This document shows positions 23,591-30,747 of a stretch of 36,342 bases of DNA, piece by piece. This stretch comes from a virus. Positions within the stretch are counted from its first letter, which is position 1, and each line of letters starts with the position of its first letter. The stretch spans positions 1 to 36,342 of the IMG/VR virus record IMGVR_UViG_3300044845_000500; one strand, written 5' to 3'. A model generated the notes under the pieces. The model had not been told where the DNA came from, did no database searches, and saw only the letters and a program-made list of their open reading frames with translations. The position numbers and the translations under genes are program-made.

Positions 23591-24544
23591 TCAACGAGTT
23601 CCACGCCCTAGCAATTTCTGCCTGCTTGCCCTGCCCCCTGCCGCCCGTGCAGGTGCCAGCCCCTCGACCGCCCGCATGCCTGCGGCCTGCGTGATCCGGA
23701 GCTTGCGGACCCTGACGGCCTCCCGGCTCACCCCGAGGATGCGGGCAAGCTCGGCGTTGTCGCGGATGCCCGAGCCAGTGGCTCCCAGTGCGGCACTCAT
23801 CACGGCGGCGAGGCGTGCGGCAAGCTCGCGCACGTCCAGCTCCCGACAGTCGGACTCCCTGCGCTGGATCTCGAGCCTGTCCCCGTTGCGGTGGCGGCGT
23901 CCGAACGCCTCCTCCCTCCGCAGATATGCACGGCACTCCGGAAATGCGCTCAGGATGCCCCCAGACCCGTCGCGGACCAGCACCGCCTGCATCACCCACC
24001 TCACCTCCTCTCCCCCCGCCAGCGTGGCGCTGCCTGCGCCAGACACGGTCTCCCACGTTTCTCCCTCCGCCAGCCTCCACCAGCGGAGGTATCGCCAGCG
24101 CCAGCGAGCCTTGAGCATGCCGCCCCGCAGGTACTCGACGACGCGGAGGGCGTTGGCGCGGTCGATCAGTACGGGGTCGGCTGGGGCGACGCCTGCCCAC
24201 GTCGCTTCGAAGTCATCCCGGCGGTTTGATTGGTCGAACTCCGACACGCAGCGGAAGAGTTCAGCGCCTGCGAACTTCCCCTCGGCCCTGGCCTCGATGG
24301 ACTCGGCGGCCACGCTCACTTCACCCTGGGCTCTGCGGTCGCAGGCTGCGGCTCGTTTGACCGCCAACCGCTGCTTGTCGTACCACTGGGAGACGAGCCG
24401 GGGGAGTTGGCTGACGACCTCGTCGGGAAGGTCTGCCAGTTGTTCCTCCATAGCGGCCCATGAGTCGCCGGCGGCCCGTCTGCCTGCTGCCCATTCGGCG
24501 AGGGCGTTCAGTTGATCCGGCGGGAGCGGGGCAGCTTGGGTCAT
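23591..24544 (-). CDS. HTH-containing protein upstream of terminase
   Basis: A 317-residue protein; ATG 24544 (MTQAAPLPPD) chosen because a longer frame would read through the terminator upstream. The C-terminal segment (NAELARILGVSREAVRVRKL) is a helix-turn-helix like those of sigma and LuxR types. The remaining part has charged helices (LVSQWYDKQRLAVKRAA). It is the first gene after the early terminator, so a late-gene regulator or a packaging initiator is plausible. Confidence 0.6.
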   Translation of the reverse strand: MTQAAPLPPDQLNALAEWAAGRRAAGDSWAAMEEQLADLPDEVVSQLPRLVSQWYDKQRLAVKRAAACDRRAQGEVSVAAESIEARAEGKFAGAELFRCVSEFDQSNRRDDFEATWAGVAPADPVLIDRANALRVVEYLRGGMLKARWRWRYLRWWRLAEGETWETVSGAGSATLAGGEEVRWVMQAVLVRDGSGGILSAFPECRAYLRREEAFGRRHRNGDRLEIQRRESDCRELDVRELAARLAAVMSAALGATGSGIRDNAELARILGVSREAVRVRKLRITQAAGMRAVEGLAPARAAGGRASRQKLLGRGTR

Positions 24545-24620
24545 GGCTGCCCCGTACCCGCAGGGTTCGGGCGTCGTTTTGCAAGCGGGGATTGCGCGGG
24601 AAGACCCCCTTCCCAGGCAC

Positions 24621-24648
24621 AAAAAAACCCGCCCCTTGTGAGGGCGGG
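24621..24648 (-). terminator. intrinsic terminator closing the early block
   Basis: On the minus strand CCCGCCC, a 7-base loop TCACAAG, GGGCGGG, then seven T residues. Seven GC pairs and a perfect T tract. It follows the small gene 24669-24869 and separates early genes from the terminase and structural block. Confidence 0.88.
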
Positions 24649-24668
24649 CGGTTCGGGGTGGGGATGGC

Positions 24669-24869
24669 TCAGCCACGGACCACAGCCAGTCTTCCTTGAG
24701 CGGCGAGGACCGCTTGCCATCCAAGCCCCGTCCACAGTTGCGCTGGCGCTCCGGGATTCGCTTCTTCGCAGATTTCGGAAGCGATGCGGTGGGCGCGGGA
24801 ATAATCGCCGGTTTCCTTGATCGCTTTCACTGCGGCTTTGATGGCGGTTTTGAAGTAGTCGGCTTTCAT
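24669..24869 (-). CDS. small protein, last gene of the early block
   Basis: A 66-residue protein from ATG 24869, with an A-rich leader (CGCATAACAAA). The N-terminal half is helical and basic (KADYFKTAIKAAVKAIKE); the second half has ALWTG-type residues. No motif recognised. A promoter-like sequence lies 28-55 bases upstream and a terminator directly follows, so it could be expressed alone. Confidence 0.6.
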   Translation of the reverse strand: MKADYFKTAIKAAVKAIKETGDYSRAHRIASEICEEANPGAPAQLWTGLGWQAVLAAQGRLAVVRG

Positions 24870-24896
24870 TTTGTTATGCGTTTCGGTTGTGGCTCC

Positions 24897-24924
24897 ATTC
24901 TGCCACATCGCCCGCCGTTGTCAA
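24897..24924 (-). promoter_or_regulatory. promoter before the 66-residue gene
   Basis: TTGACA (24924-24919), a 16-base spacer, CAGAAT (24902-24897). The -35 is consensus. Upstream sequence (GAATCCA next to an A-rich tract) closely resembles that of the promoter at 25795-25822. Confidence 0.5.
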
Positions 24925-24955
24925 CGTACTTTATGGATTCTTTTTCTCCTCCCCG

Positions 24956-25354
24956 TCAGTTCTCCGAACTGCACCCGATCATCAGTCGGCACGGCGGGAG
25001 CGTCAGGCCGTAATGGTCCCGCATGACCGCCAGATACACGGCGTCGATGTCCACCTTGAGCGGGTCGCGCTCCAGCCGCAGTTCCGCTTCTTCGAACGGT
25101 GCGCCGTACCATTTCCAGCCTTCAGTGAAGCCCGTGCCTGCGGCGAGTGAGAACACCGTGTCCTCCGACAGCACCCCGAGCTGTTCCACATGCACTCCGG
25201 CGGGTAGGTTGCATGACTCCATGTCGGCGACGATGCGGTCGAAGATGTCGTCAGGAACGGGGATGACGTTGAGAGCGGGGTCGCCTTCTTCCTCGTCGCT
25301 CTGCCTGACGAGGATGTGACCTGACCAGCCGTAGGCGTGTTTCCAGTTGCTCAT
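24956..25354 (-). CDS. conserved-looking small protein of unknown function
   Basis: A 132-residue protein; ATG 25354 overlaps the upstream stop (ATGA). It opens with MSNWKHAYGWSGHILVR and has an alpha/beta pattern (DIFDRIVADMESC, VDIDAVYLAVMRDHYGL), ending in LMIGCSSEN. No catalytic motif recognised. Confidence 0.6.
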   Translation of the reverse strand: MSNWKHAYGWSGHILVRQSDEEEGDPALNVIPVPDDIFDRIVADMESCNLPAGVHVEQLGVLSEDTVFSLAAGTGFTEGWKWYGAPFEEAELRLERDPLKVDIDAVYLAVMRDHYGLTLPPCRLMIGCSSEN

Positions 25355-25557
25355 GTGATAGGGTCTTGTGGTTCGTTCTTCCTCGGCCTCCCGCCCTTTC
25401 GGGCAGGATGGCACGTTGCGCACACTCGCTCTCCGGATGCCTTCCGAATGCGCTTGGAGCCGTTGCAGGCTGGGCATTGCCAGCGCGGCCGGCCGATGTG
25501 GACGGCTCCCCGTGCGGCGCGTTTACTGGCGGCGTGGATGGCTTGGCGGCTGGGCAT
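25351..25557 (-). CDS. small zinc-ribbon protein
   Basis: A 68-residue protein from ATG 25557. CPACNG and CATCH, sixteen residues apart, form a CxxC-x16-CxxC zinc ribbon. Both ends are basic (KRAARGAV; KGGRPRKN), which suggests nucleic-acid binding. Its start overlaps the previous stop by one base. Confidence 0.65.
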   Translation of the reverse strand: MPSRQAIHAASKRAARGAVHIGRPRWQCPACNGSKRIRKASGERVCATCHPARKGGRPRKNEPQDPIT

Positions 25558-25748
25558 CAGGCGGCGGGTTGTTCGGTGTGCCAGCATGCGCCCTCGTCAT
25601 CGCTGATCGTCCACTCTGCTTTCCGGAAGTCGGGGTGGTCTTCGTTCCGGGTGCGCTCCTGCTTGGCGAAGGCACGGGCTTCGTCGAGGGTGGCGAAGGA
25701 CTGGAGGTCGGTGGAGTTGCCGTGCTGGCTGAGTGAGACTGTGAACAT
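25557..25748 (-). CDS. small protein of the early block
   Basis: A 63-residue protein; ATG 25748 (MFTVSLSQHGN) chosen over a longer frame because promoter-like sequence lies in that extension. Content: DEARAFAKQERTRN helix and an acidic end (SDDEGACWHT). Function not recognised. Confidence 0.55.
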   Translation of the reverse strand: MFTVSLSQHGNSTDLQSFATLDEARAFAKQERTRNEDHPDFRKAEWTISDDEGACWHTEQPAA

Positions 25749-25794
25749 GGGAGTGGTCGGTTGGGGTTGTTCGCTGCCATCTGGCAACACCGCC

Positions 25795-25822
25795 ACCATA
25801 CCGCCTTCCTTGCATCCGTCAA
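25795..25822 (-). promoter_or_regulatory. promoter before the 63-residue gene
   Basis: TTGACG (25822-25817), 16-base spacer, TATGGT (25800-25795). The sequence upstream of the -35 (AAAAAGAATCCA, 25850-25830) is nearly the same as at 24950-24931. This looks like a duplicated promoter. Confidence 0.55.
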
Positions 25823-25866
25823 CGTCTTTTCTGGATTCTTTTTCTTTTCCTTCTGCGGGGTCTTCC

Positions 25867-26289
25867 TCACGCAATGCTGCTCAGTAGCCGCCACCGCTGG
25901 GTTGCCGGATTGTGAAGGTAGTGGTCGGATGGGAGGAGTTCGCCAGTGGTGAGGTAGCCGAGAACGTCGGCGAGTGGCCAGGTGCCGATGATCTCCCCGT
26001 TGCGCCGGATGGTCAGTTCGTCCGGCACGTCGGCGAGTGAGCTGGCTGGATGCGGGGATGAGGCTGGGCGTTTCTGAGCGGCGAGGATGGCGGCGGTCTG
26101 GCGTTCCAGAGCTTCGGCTGCGGCGTGTTCTGCGGCTGCCCTGTTGCCGAGGACGACGGCGATGAGGACGCCGAGCGGGCCGAAGAGGAGGCCTAGGACG
26201 AAGCCGTTCCCGCGTTGGCCGGGGCCTGCGAGCGTGCAGCCGATGAGGGCGCAGAGAATCCAGACGAAGAGGATGGCGATGGGGTCCAT
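25867..26289 (-). CDS. membrane protein with C-terminal GYF-like domain
   Basis: A 140-residue protein; ATG 26289 (MDPIAILFVWIL) is chosen because the longer frame would read through the hairpin array. Two hydrophobic segments (residues 3-20 and 30-48) are followed by a helix with Ala/Glu and a domain around RRNGEIIGTWPLADVLGYL, like the GYF_2 type found in many Verrucomicrobiota membrane proteins. The C-terminal domain probably binds peptides at the membrane. Its partner is unknown. Confidence 0.65.
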   Translation of the reverse strand: MDPIAILFVWILCALIGCTLAGPGQRGNGFVLGLLFGPLGVLIAVVLGNRAAAEHAAAEALERQTAAILAAQKRPASSPHPASSLADVPDELTIRRNGEIIGTWPLADVLGYLTTGELLPSDHYLHNPATQRWRLLSSIA

Positions 26290-26298
26290 GGTGCGGCG

Positions 26299-26327
26299 AT
26301 GGTAGGCGACTGTGCGGCCGGATGCAA
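26299..26327 (-). promoter_or_regulatory. promoter giving a very short leader
   Basis: TTGCAT (26327-26322), 17-base spacer, TACCAT (26304-26299). The -10 ends only ten bases before the ATG at 26289, so the transcript would start close to the codon. Confidence 0.4.
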
Positions 26328-26362
26328 TCCGCCAACTTTTCCCATCCCACCTCGGGACCGCC

Positions 26363-26728
26363 ACTGCGTGCTGCGTGCTCCCCCTAACGGGGAAGCCGCA
26401 CGCAGGCACGCAGTGCGGCGACTGCGTGCGATGCACTGCGTGCGAACGCAGGCACGCAGTGACAGCGTACTGCGTGCGCACGCAGTCTCTGCACGCAGGC
26501 ACGCAGTGCGATCGGCGAACCGTCGGTAGTACCGACACTTCGATTTCGACCGCACGGGAGAAACCCAGCGTGCCAGTGTGCTCCCCCTAAAGGGGAGCCG
26601 CACACTCGCACACTGGGATTTCCCCTCACCGTGCCAGCGTGCGGTGTCAGTGTGCGCACGCTTGGAACACTCGGAAAAAGCGAGCGTTCCCAGTGTGCAA
26701 AAACTCCGCCCGCACACTCGCACACTGG
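26363..26728. repeat. array of inverted repeats in two sequence flavours
   Basis: The only stretch of more than 300 bases without a convincing gene (26290-26733). ACTGCGTGC occurs at 26363, 26421, 26435 and 26469; its complement GCACGCAGT at 26406, 26452, 26478 and 26499. CCAG(T/C)GTGC occurs at 26565, 26573, 26634 and 26690, GCACACTGG at 26608 and 26720. Two 52-base hairpins (26363-26414, 26565-26616) share TCCCCCTAA, GGGG and GCC in the centre but have different arms. A perfect 18-base palindrome lies at 26469-26486. The RepA-like ATPase gene is next to it, so this may be the replication origin, or a structured RNA. Confidence 0.8.
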
Positions 26729-26733
26729 CAATT

Positions 26734-28203
26734 TCAATCCTCACTCTTCACCCCTTTCAGAACATAGACCCTAACCGGAGAACCACCGGAGCGACTGTCT
26801 CGCGGCTGCGGGAGGTACTGAATAGTCTCACCCGTCGCTGCTTCAACCGCCGTTGCGGCCTCGTCGCGCGACACCCCAAACGCCCGCTTCACCTTCGCCA
26901 CCAGTCCGTCAGGGGAGTTCACTCCACCCCTCAACTCACCCCCAGCCTTCCCCAGCACCTCCGCCACCTGCTGCGGCGTCAGCTTCTGACGGGCAGCCTT
27001 CCGCGGCTTCCCGCCGAACGACTCCGTCCACTCGTCGAGGTCGAACTCATCCGGCTCCAGCCTCCGGTAGGTCATCGTCGCGTCATCCAGACGGGCGGCG
27101 AAAGCTCCCCACTGCGGCCCGTTGGAACACTTGCCACAGCCGAAAATCACCACGCCCGGGTAGTCCACGCCCGCCGCCGCCACGTTGATCTGGCTCCGCA
27201 GCCACCCATACAGCACCTTGCTATTCCGGGCGAAGCTGCTCGCGTCATCCCCGAAGACCTTGCCCGCCTCCATACTCCCGGTCCGGCCGTGATGCACCAC
27301 CAACGGGACGCGGCGGGGATTGCCTGCGCGGATCACCTCACCGATGCCCTGACAGGTTTCCGTCATGCCGTCGTCCTTGTTGAGGTCTCCTCTCCCCGCA
27401 TCCCGCAGGGGGTCGATCACGCAGACGAGCGGGTCGAACGCTGCGATGGTGGCGGCGATCCGCTCGCGGTCGGGGTGGTCGGGAGCCATGCAGATCGAGC
27501 CGAAGTCGAGGGCGTCCACGTTGAGAATCCGCAGGCAGGCGTTCACCTCCCGCCGTTCGGCCGCCGTCAATCCCTGACACATCAGAGAGAGGTCGTGCTT
27601 GAGCCGCCGGCCGCTGTTTTCAGTTTGCAAGAACAACCACTTCGCGCCCGGCGCTCGCGTCTCCAGCCCGAGGAACGGGCGGCCGAGGATCGTGAAGAGG
27701 GCAGCTTGCAGGGTGATGCGGCTTTTGCCGACGCCGGGGGAGCCGACCAGCGCCGACCGCTCACCAGCCGACAGGACACCGCCCGCCCAAATCTCATCAG
27801 CCGGGTTCGGCTCATGCGCCATCAGGGCGTCGAGGGTCCAGAGTGGCAGCGTGCCGTCTGCAGGTACTGCAGGTGCTGCAGTCTTCGCCGCGGCTGCTGC
27901 CTTGGCGATCTCCCATGGCTCCCCGGTAGCCTGCCAGTGACAGGTGCAGGACACCGCCCGCTCCTCCACCTTGAGCATCGCAGTGCACCGCGGACAGGGT
28001 AGCACGAGCCGCCCGTGGAGAGGTGAGATTCCGCCGGCCAATCCGACCGACATCCACGACGCATGAAGAACCTGCTGCCACGCCTCCGGCGTGAAGCGGT
28101 GGACCCACTGTTTCGCCGGGGGTGAGGGCTGCGGGAATGGGGTTACAGTCGCCGTGGGCGGCGGTCCTAGGAGGGGTTTCGAGGCGATGAATTTGATGGC
28201 CAT
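26734..28203 (-). CDS. RepA-like RecA-fold ATPase (replication)
   Basis: A 489-residue protein; ATG 28203 chosen within a longer frame. CPRC at 70-73 and CTCH at 86-89 form a zinc site in the N-terminal part; Walker A GSPGVGKS is at 154-161; Walker B is LVCVIDPLRD (259-268). Matches AAA_25/RepA-type hexameric helicase-loader or helicase proteins that go with primase genes. The N-terminal zinc domain resembles primase-type elements. It overlaps the end of the primase-polymerase-like gene by 37 bases and is followed by the hairpin array. Confidence 0.8.
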   Translation of the reverse strand: MAIKFIASKPLLGPPPTATVTPFPQPSPPAKQWVHRFTPEAWQQVLHASWMSVGLAGGISPLHGRLVLPCPRCTAMLKVEERAVSCTCHWQATGEPWEIAKAAAAAKTAAPAVPADGTLPLWTLDALMAHEPNPADEIWAGGVLSAGERSALVGSPGVGKSRITLQAALFTILGRPFLGLETRAPGAKWLFLQTENSGRRLKHDLSLMCQGLTAAERREVNACLRILNVDALDFGSICMAPDHPDRERIAATIAAFDPLVCVIDPLRDAGRGDLNKDDGMTETCQGIGEVIRAGNPRRVPLVVHHGRTGSMEAGKVFGDDASSFARNSKVLYGWLRSQINVAAAGVDYPGVVIFGCGKCSNGPQWGAFAARLDDATMTYRRLEPDEFDLDEWTESFGGKPRKAARQKLTPQQVAEVLGKAGGELRGGVNSPDGLVAKVKRAFGVSRDEAATAVEAATGETIQYLPQPRDSRSGGSPVRVYVLKGVKSED

Positions 28204-29234
28204 GGGGTGGTAGGTTGATGGTGAAAATGAACCTTCTGGTGAGCGCCCTTCGCGCTGACACCAGCAGGGAGGCGGACAAGCTGGCACTTCGGCCAGGTGT
28301 GGAGGTCGCAGCCGCAGTAGAGGCGGGCGAACGCGAAGAGGTCGCGGGCGTCGTCCTCACTGGTGATCGGCCCGTACCAGCCGTGCAGAGACTTGTTCCC
28401 GGAGTGAACGGCGAGCCTCAGCCGCGGCCAACCGGCGCCCGCCGCCATGCTGTCGAGATACCAGTGGAGGGCGGCTTGCTCATCTGCAGTGCCAGTGTCG
28501 AACTCAATCACCAGCCACTGCCGCGGGCCCGTGTTCGCCAAGCAGCGGGAGGTGATGCGCCCGTCGAGCCCCGCCCCCTGCGGGCCGGTCATGGCGGAGG
28601 GGACGACGTAGGTGTAGCCGTGTTCTCTGAATGCCCACTTGTCCCGCCGGCGGGTGAGGGCTGACGACAGGTCCGACTTCGCCAAGCAGATCCACTCCGC
28701 ACCTGGGAAGAGGATGTCGAGCCAGTCGCCCGCGTCCCATGTGGATTCCGGCCAGTTGTCTTCGAGGAAATGCACCTCGCGCCGACTCATGCAGTGCATC
28801 CACAGGTCATCGAGGGTGAACTTCCGCCCTAGCGGCTTTTCATCCTCGCCGTCGTCTATGGCGAACACGCCGGACTCGTTCGCGTCACATAAGGCGATCT
28901 CCCTCAGCGCCTCGCAGGGCAGCGGCCACGGCGTCGCGTCAGGAGCGTGCGGCCGCACCGTCCCCGGCTTCCCTGACGGGAGAGGGCGGCGGGGTTGCTG
29001 CTTGTCGCCGCGCTGCCACTGGACGGCATGGCTGTTGCGGACGGCGTCGCGGATTTCCCTGTCACTGACCGCCCGCCCAACTTTCTCCACCGCAGCTCTC
29101 AGCGTCCGCTTGATGCCGTCGGGCGGCATGTGAGGGTGAAGTTGACGGGCGACACTGAACAGCCAGCCATGGACGCCAGCACCGGCGAGTGGCGGAGTGG
29201 CGAGCTTTTCCTTGAGCCATGCGGGGAGGGTCAT
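28167..29234 (-). CDS. archaeo-eukaryotic primase (prim-pol)-like protein
   Basis: A 355-residue protein; ATG 29234 overlaps the methyltransferase stop. EFDTG at 244-248, SGNKSLHGW at 278-286 and RLPAG at 321-325 match the catalytic Asp, sXH and basic motif of AEP-type primase-polymerases. Only one Asp of the usual DxD pair (Asp246) is obvious. The N-terminal 100 residues are a helical zone of unknown role. Together with the ATPase downstream it forms a self-contained replication initiation module. Confidence 0.75.
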   Translation of the reverse strand: MTLPAWLKEKLATPPLAGAGVHGWLFSVARQLHPHMPPDGIKRTLRAAVEKVGRAVSDREIRDAVRNSHAVQWQRGDKQQPRRPLPSGKPGTVRPHAPDATPWPLPCEALREIALCDANESGVFAIDDGEDEKPLGRKFTLDDLWMHCMSRREVHFLEDNWPESTWDAGDWLDILFPGAEWICLAKSDLSSALTRRRDKWAFREHGYTYVVPSAMTGPQGAGLDGRITSRCLANTGPRQWLVIEFDTGTADEQAALHWYLDSMAAGAGWPRLRLAVHSGNKSLHGWYGPITSEDDARDLFAFARLYCGCDLHTWPKCQLVRLPAGVSAKGAHQKVHFHHQPTTPWPSNSSPRNPS

Positions 29235-30076
29235 GGCGTTAGAGAGTTGAGCATTCGCCATGCGAGCGCCGCCACTGCTGGAACTTGCCCGTTACCGATG
29301 CAGCGCAATCGGTCCACCCTAGCGGCCACCCCATGAGCCACTCGACCCACGTCGGGTTCAGACTCCCACCAGCTTGCGTCCTCAAGTTGTCTCCTCCCGT
29401 CCGCTTGTCGGATCGTCCCGGCCCACCCATTCCGTCTGCCTGCGTCGGTGTCGCCCATGTCCTCATCCGCTTCTCCTCCATTTCCGGCGGCAGATGTTTC
29501 GTCGCCCCGACTGCTCCCGGCAGTGTGAAGTAATGCCTCCCGTTCGCCCGCTGATACCCCGCTCCCACTGCGTCGTTGCGGGTCGGCGTCGGCCATGATC
29601 CAGATGCGTTCTCGCTTGTGCGGTGCGCCGGCGTCGATAGCTCCCAGCACTCCCCATTGCGCATCATACCCCATCGCGGCCAAGTCTCCAAGAACGGTTC
29701 CAAGTCCCCGAGAAGTGAGAACTGGTGAGTTTTCCACGAAGACGAAGCGGGGTCGTACCTCGCCAATGATGCGTGCCATGTGCGACCACATGCCGCTACG
29801 GGCTCCGGTGATGCCTGCGCCTTTTCCTGCGGCGCTGATGTCCTGACAAGGGAAGCCGCCAGACACCACGTCAACACAGCCTCGCCATGGGTGTCCGTCG
29901 AAGGTCTGTACGTCATCCCAGATCGGGAACGGCTCAAGGCATCCGTCGTTTTGCCTGGCGACCAGCACGTCCCTTGCGTGGGCGTCCCACTCGACTGCGC
30001 AGACGGTGCGCCATCCGAGGAGTTTGCCCCCGAGTATGCCTCCTCCAGCGCCCGCGAAAAGTGCCAGCTCATGCAT
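29231..30076 (-). CDS. DNA cytosine-C5 methyltransferase
   Basis: A 281-residue protein; ATG 30076 (MHELALFAGAGGG). Motif I FAGAGGG at 7-13, motif IV GGFPCQ with catalytic Cys77, motif VI ENS (115-117), motif VIII RERIW (155-159) and a C-terminal RCIGNGQVP. Short for the family, with a variable target-recognition region. Likely protects phage DNA from cytosine-specific host restriction. A second long reading frame covers almost all of this gene. Confidence 0.88.
   Translation of the reverse strand: MHELALFAGAGGGILGGKLLGWRTVCAVEWDAHARDVLVARQNDGCLEPFPIWDDVQTFDGHPWRGCVDVVSGGFPCQDISAAGKGAGITGARSGMWSHMARIIGEVRPRFVFVENSPVLTSRGLGTVLGDLAAMGYDAQWGVLGAIDAGAPHKRERIWIMADADPQRRSGSGVSAGEREALLHTAGSSRGDETSAAGNGGEADEDMGDTDAGRRNGWAGTIRQADGRRQLEDASWWESEPDVGRVAHGVAARVDRLRCIGNGQVPAVAALAWRMLNSLTP
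29239..30072 (-). CDS. overprinted reading frame on the C5 methyltransferase gene
   Basis: A 277-residue frame from ATG 30072, four bases after the methyltransferase start. It is not random in look: SSSWKTHQFSLLGDL near residue 110, TWPRWGMMRNGECWEL near 130, WPTPT and WATPT repeats, and LNPTWVEWLMGWPLGWTD near the end. I recall stand-alone phage proteins with the same WPTP and WVEWLMGWP signatures, often annotated as methyltransferase-linked. Either this is a true overlapping gene, or a known by-product frame of such MTases. Function unknown. Confidence 0.5.
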   Translation of the reverse strand: MSWHFSRALEEAYSGANSSDGAPSAQSSGTPTQGTCWSPGKTTDALSRSRSGMTYRPSTDTHGEAVLTWCLAASLVRTSAPQEKAQASPEPVAACGRTWHASLARYDPASSSWKTHQFSLLGDLEPFLETWPRWGMMRNGECWELSTPAHRTSENASGSWPTPTRNDAVGAGYQRANGRHYFTLPGAVGATKHLPPEMEEKRMRTWATPTQADGMGGPGRSDKRTGGDNLRTQAGGSLNPTWVEWLMGWPLGWTDCAASVTGKFQQWRRSHGECSTL

Positions 30077-30254
30077 GTGCCTCCCCCCGCTCAATAAACC
30101 CCAGCCCCAGACAGTGCTCACATCGTGCCAGCACATCCTTGCACCCACCCTCCTGCTCACCGTAGTGACCGACGCCGGAGGTGATCCAGCCGCGGCCGGA
30201 GCAGGTCGGGCACTTGCCGGGGGCGGGCTTCGCCTTCTTCTTCTTCGGCTTCAC
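30069..30254 (-). CDS. small zinc-finger (DnaJ-type) protein
   Basis: A 61-residue protein; CPTCSGRGWI and CEHCLGLGFI are two CxxCxGxG knuckles of the DnaJ central-domain type. The N-terminus is Lys-rich (KPKKKKAK). ATGA overlaps link it to its upstream neighbour and eight bases overlap the methyltransferase. Probably binds zinc and nucleic acid or protein. Confidence 0.7.
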   Translation of the reverse strand: MKPKKKKAKPAPGKCPTCSGRGWITSGVGHYGEQEGGCKDVLARCEHCLGLGFIERGEAHA

Positions 30255-30484
30255 GCGCCCTCCTTTCCAGCCGCAGCATCAGCCGCAGCCTCCGCCCGTA
30301 CGATCCTCTCCCGCAGCCGGTGAACGTCGGCGTTGAGCCAGCCTGACGGGATGCCGAGCGCATCCCATGCGGCTTGGTGGCGCGGGAGGAGGCGTCTGAG
30401 TATCGCATCCCCATCCCTTCGGGTTGCCGTCGCCATCTCCGCACGGGTGCGGAGGATTCCGGTGATCAGGTCGTCGGCGGTCAT
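30251..30484 (-). CDS. small helical protein
   Basis: A 77-residue protein; ATG 30484 overlaps the upstream stop. Helical and Arg-rich (TADDLITGILRTRAEMATATRR; RLRERIVRAEAAADAAAG). No motif recognised. Expressed with its neighbours by translational coupling. Confidence 0.6.
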   Translation of the reverse strand: MTADDLITGILRTRAEMATATRRDGDAILRRLLPRHQAAWDALGIPSGWLNADVHRLRERIVRAEAAADAAAGKEGA

Positions 30485-30747
30485 GGGGTCTCCTCCTCTC
30501 CATGCGGCATCACCCCGCCGCGGTTCATCCTGTCCATCGGCAACTCTTCGCCCCACGCGCCCGCCTCCTCGCACCACCGCTGAATCGCATCATAGCATTC
30601 CGGGTGATACCTGCCGTTGTAAAAATCGCCACTGACAACTCCGCTGGTCGCAACAGACGGGTCTCCTTGGTTGATTGAATACCAGCACCAGTCACATTTC
30701 CGGGCGTGCCGCGTGCGCTTAACGTCGCGTTTGTGGTGAAAGCTCAC
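30481..30747 (-). CDS. small treble-clef-like zinc protein
   Basis: An 88-residue protein: KCDWCWYSI near residue 17 and a HPEC near residue 48 give a CxxC...HxxC layout, with an aromatic core (GDFYNGRYH). The fold could be a treble clef. Basic N-terminus (KRDVKRTRHARK). Confidence 0.65.
   Translation of the reverse strand: MSFHHKRDVKRTRHARKCDWCWYSINQGDPSVATSGVVSGDFYNGRYHPECYDAIQRWCEEAGAWGEELPMDRMNRGGVMPHGEEETP

Noticed and set aside
26363-26728. CRISPR array
   Set aside because: Repeats are short, occur in both orientations and lack uniform spacers; they form hairpins instead.
26193-26744. Minus-strand frame through the hairpin array
   Set aside because: Its protein would be made of the repeats themselves (Cys/Arg/Ala phrases), typical of repeat translation.
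26578-28002. Plus-strand frame of 474 codons
   Set aside because: Antisense to the RepA-like ATPase, whose Walker motifs are certain; the frame has no recognisable domain and runs through the hairpin array.
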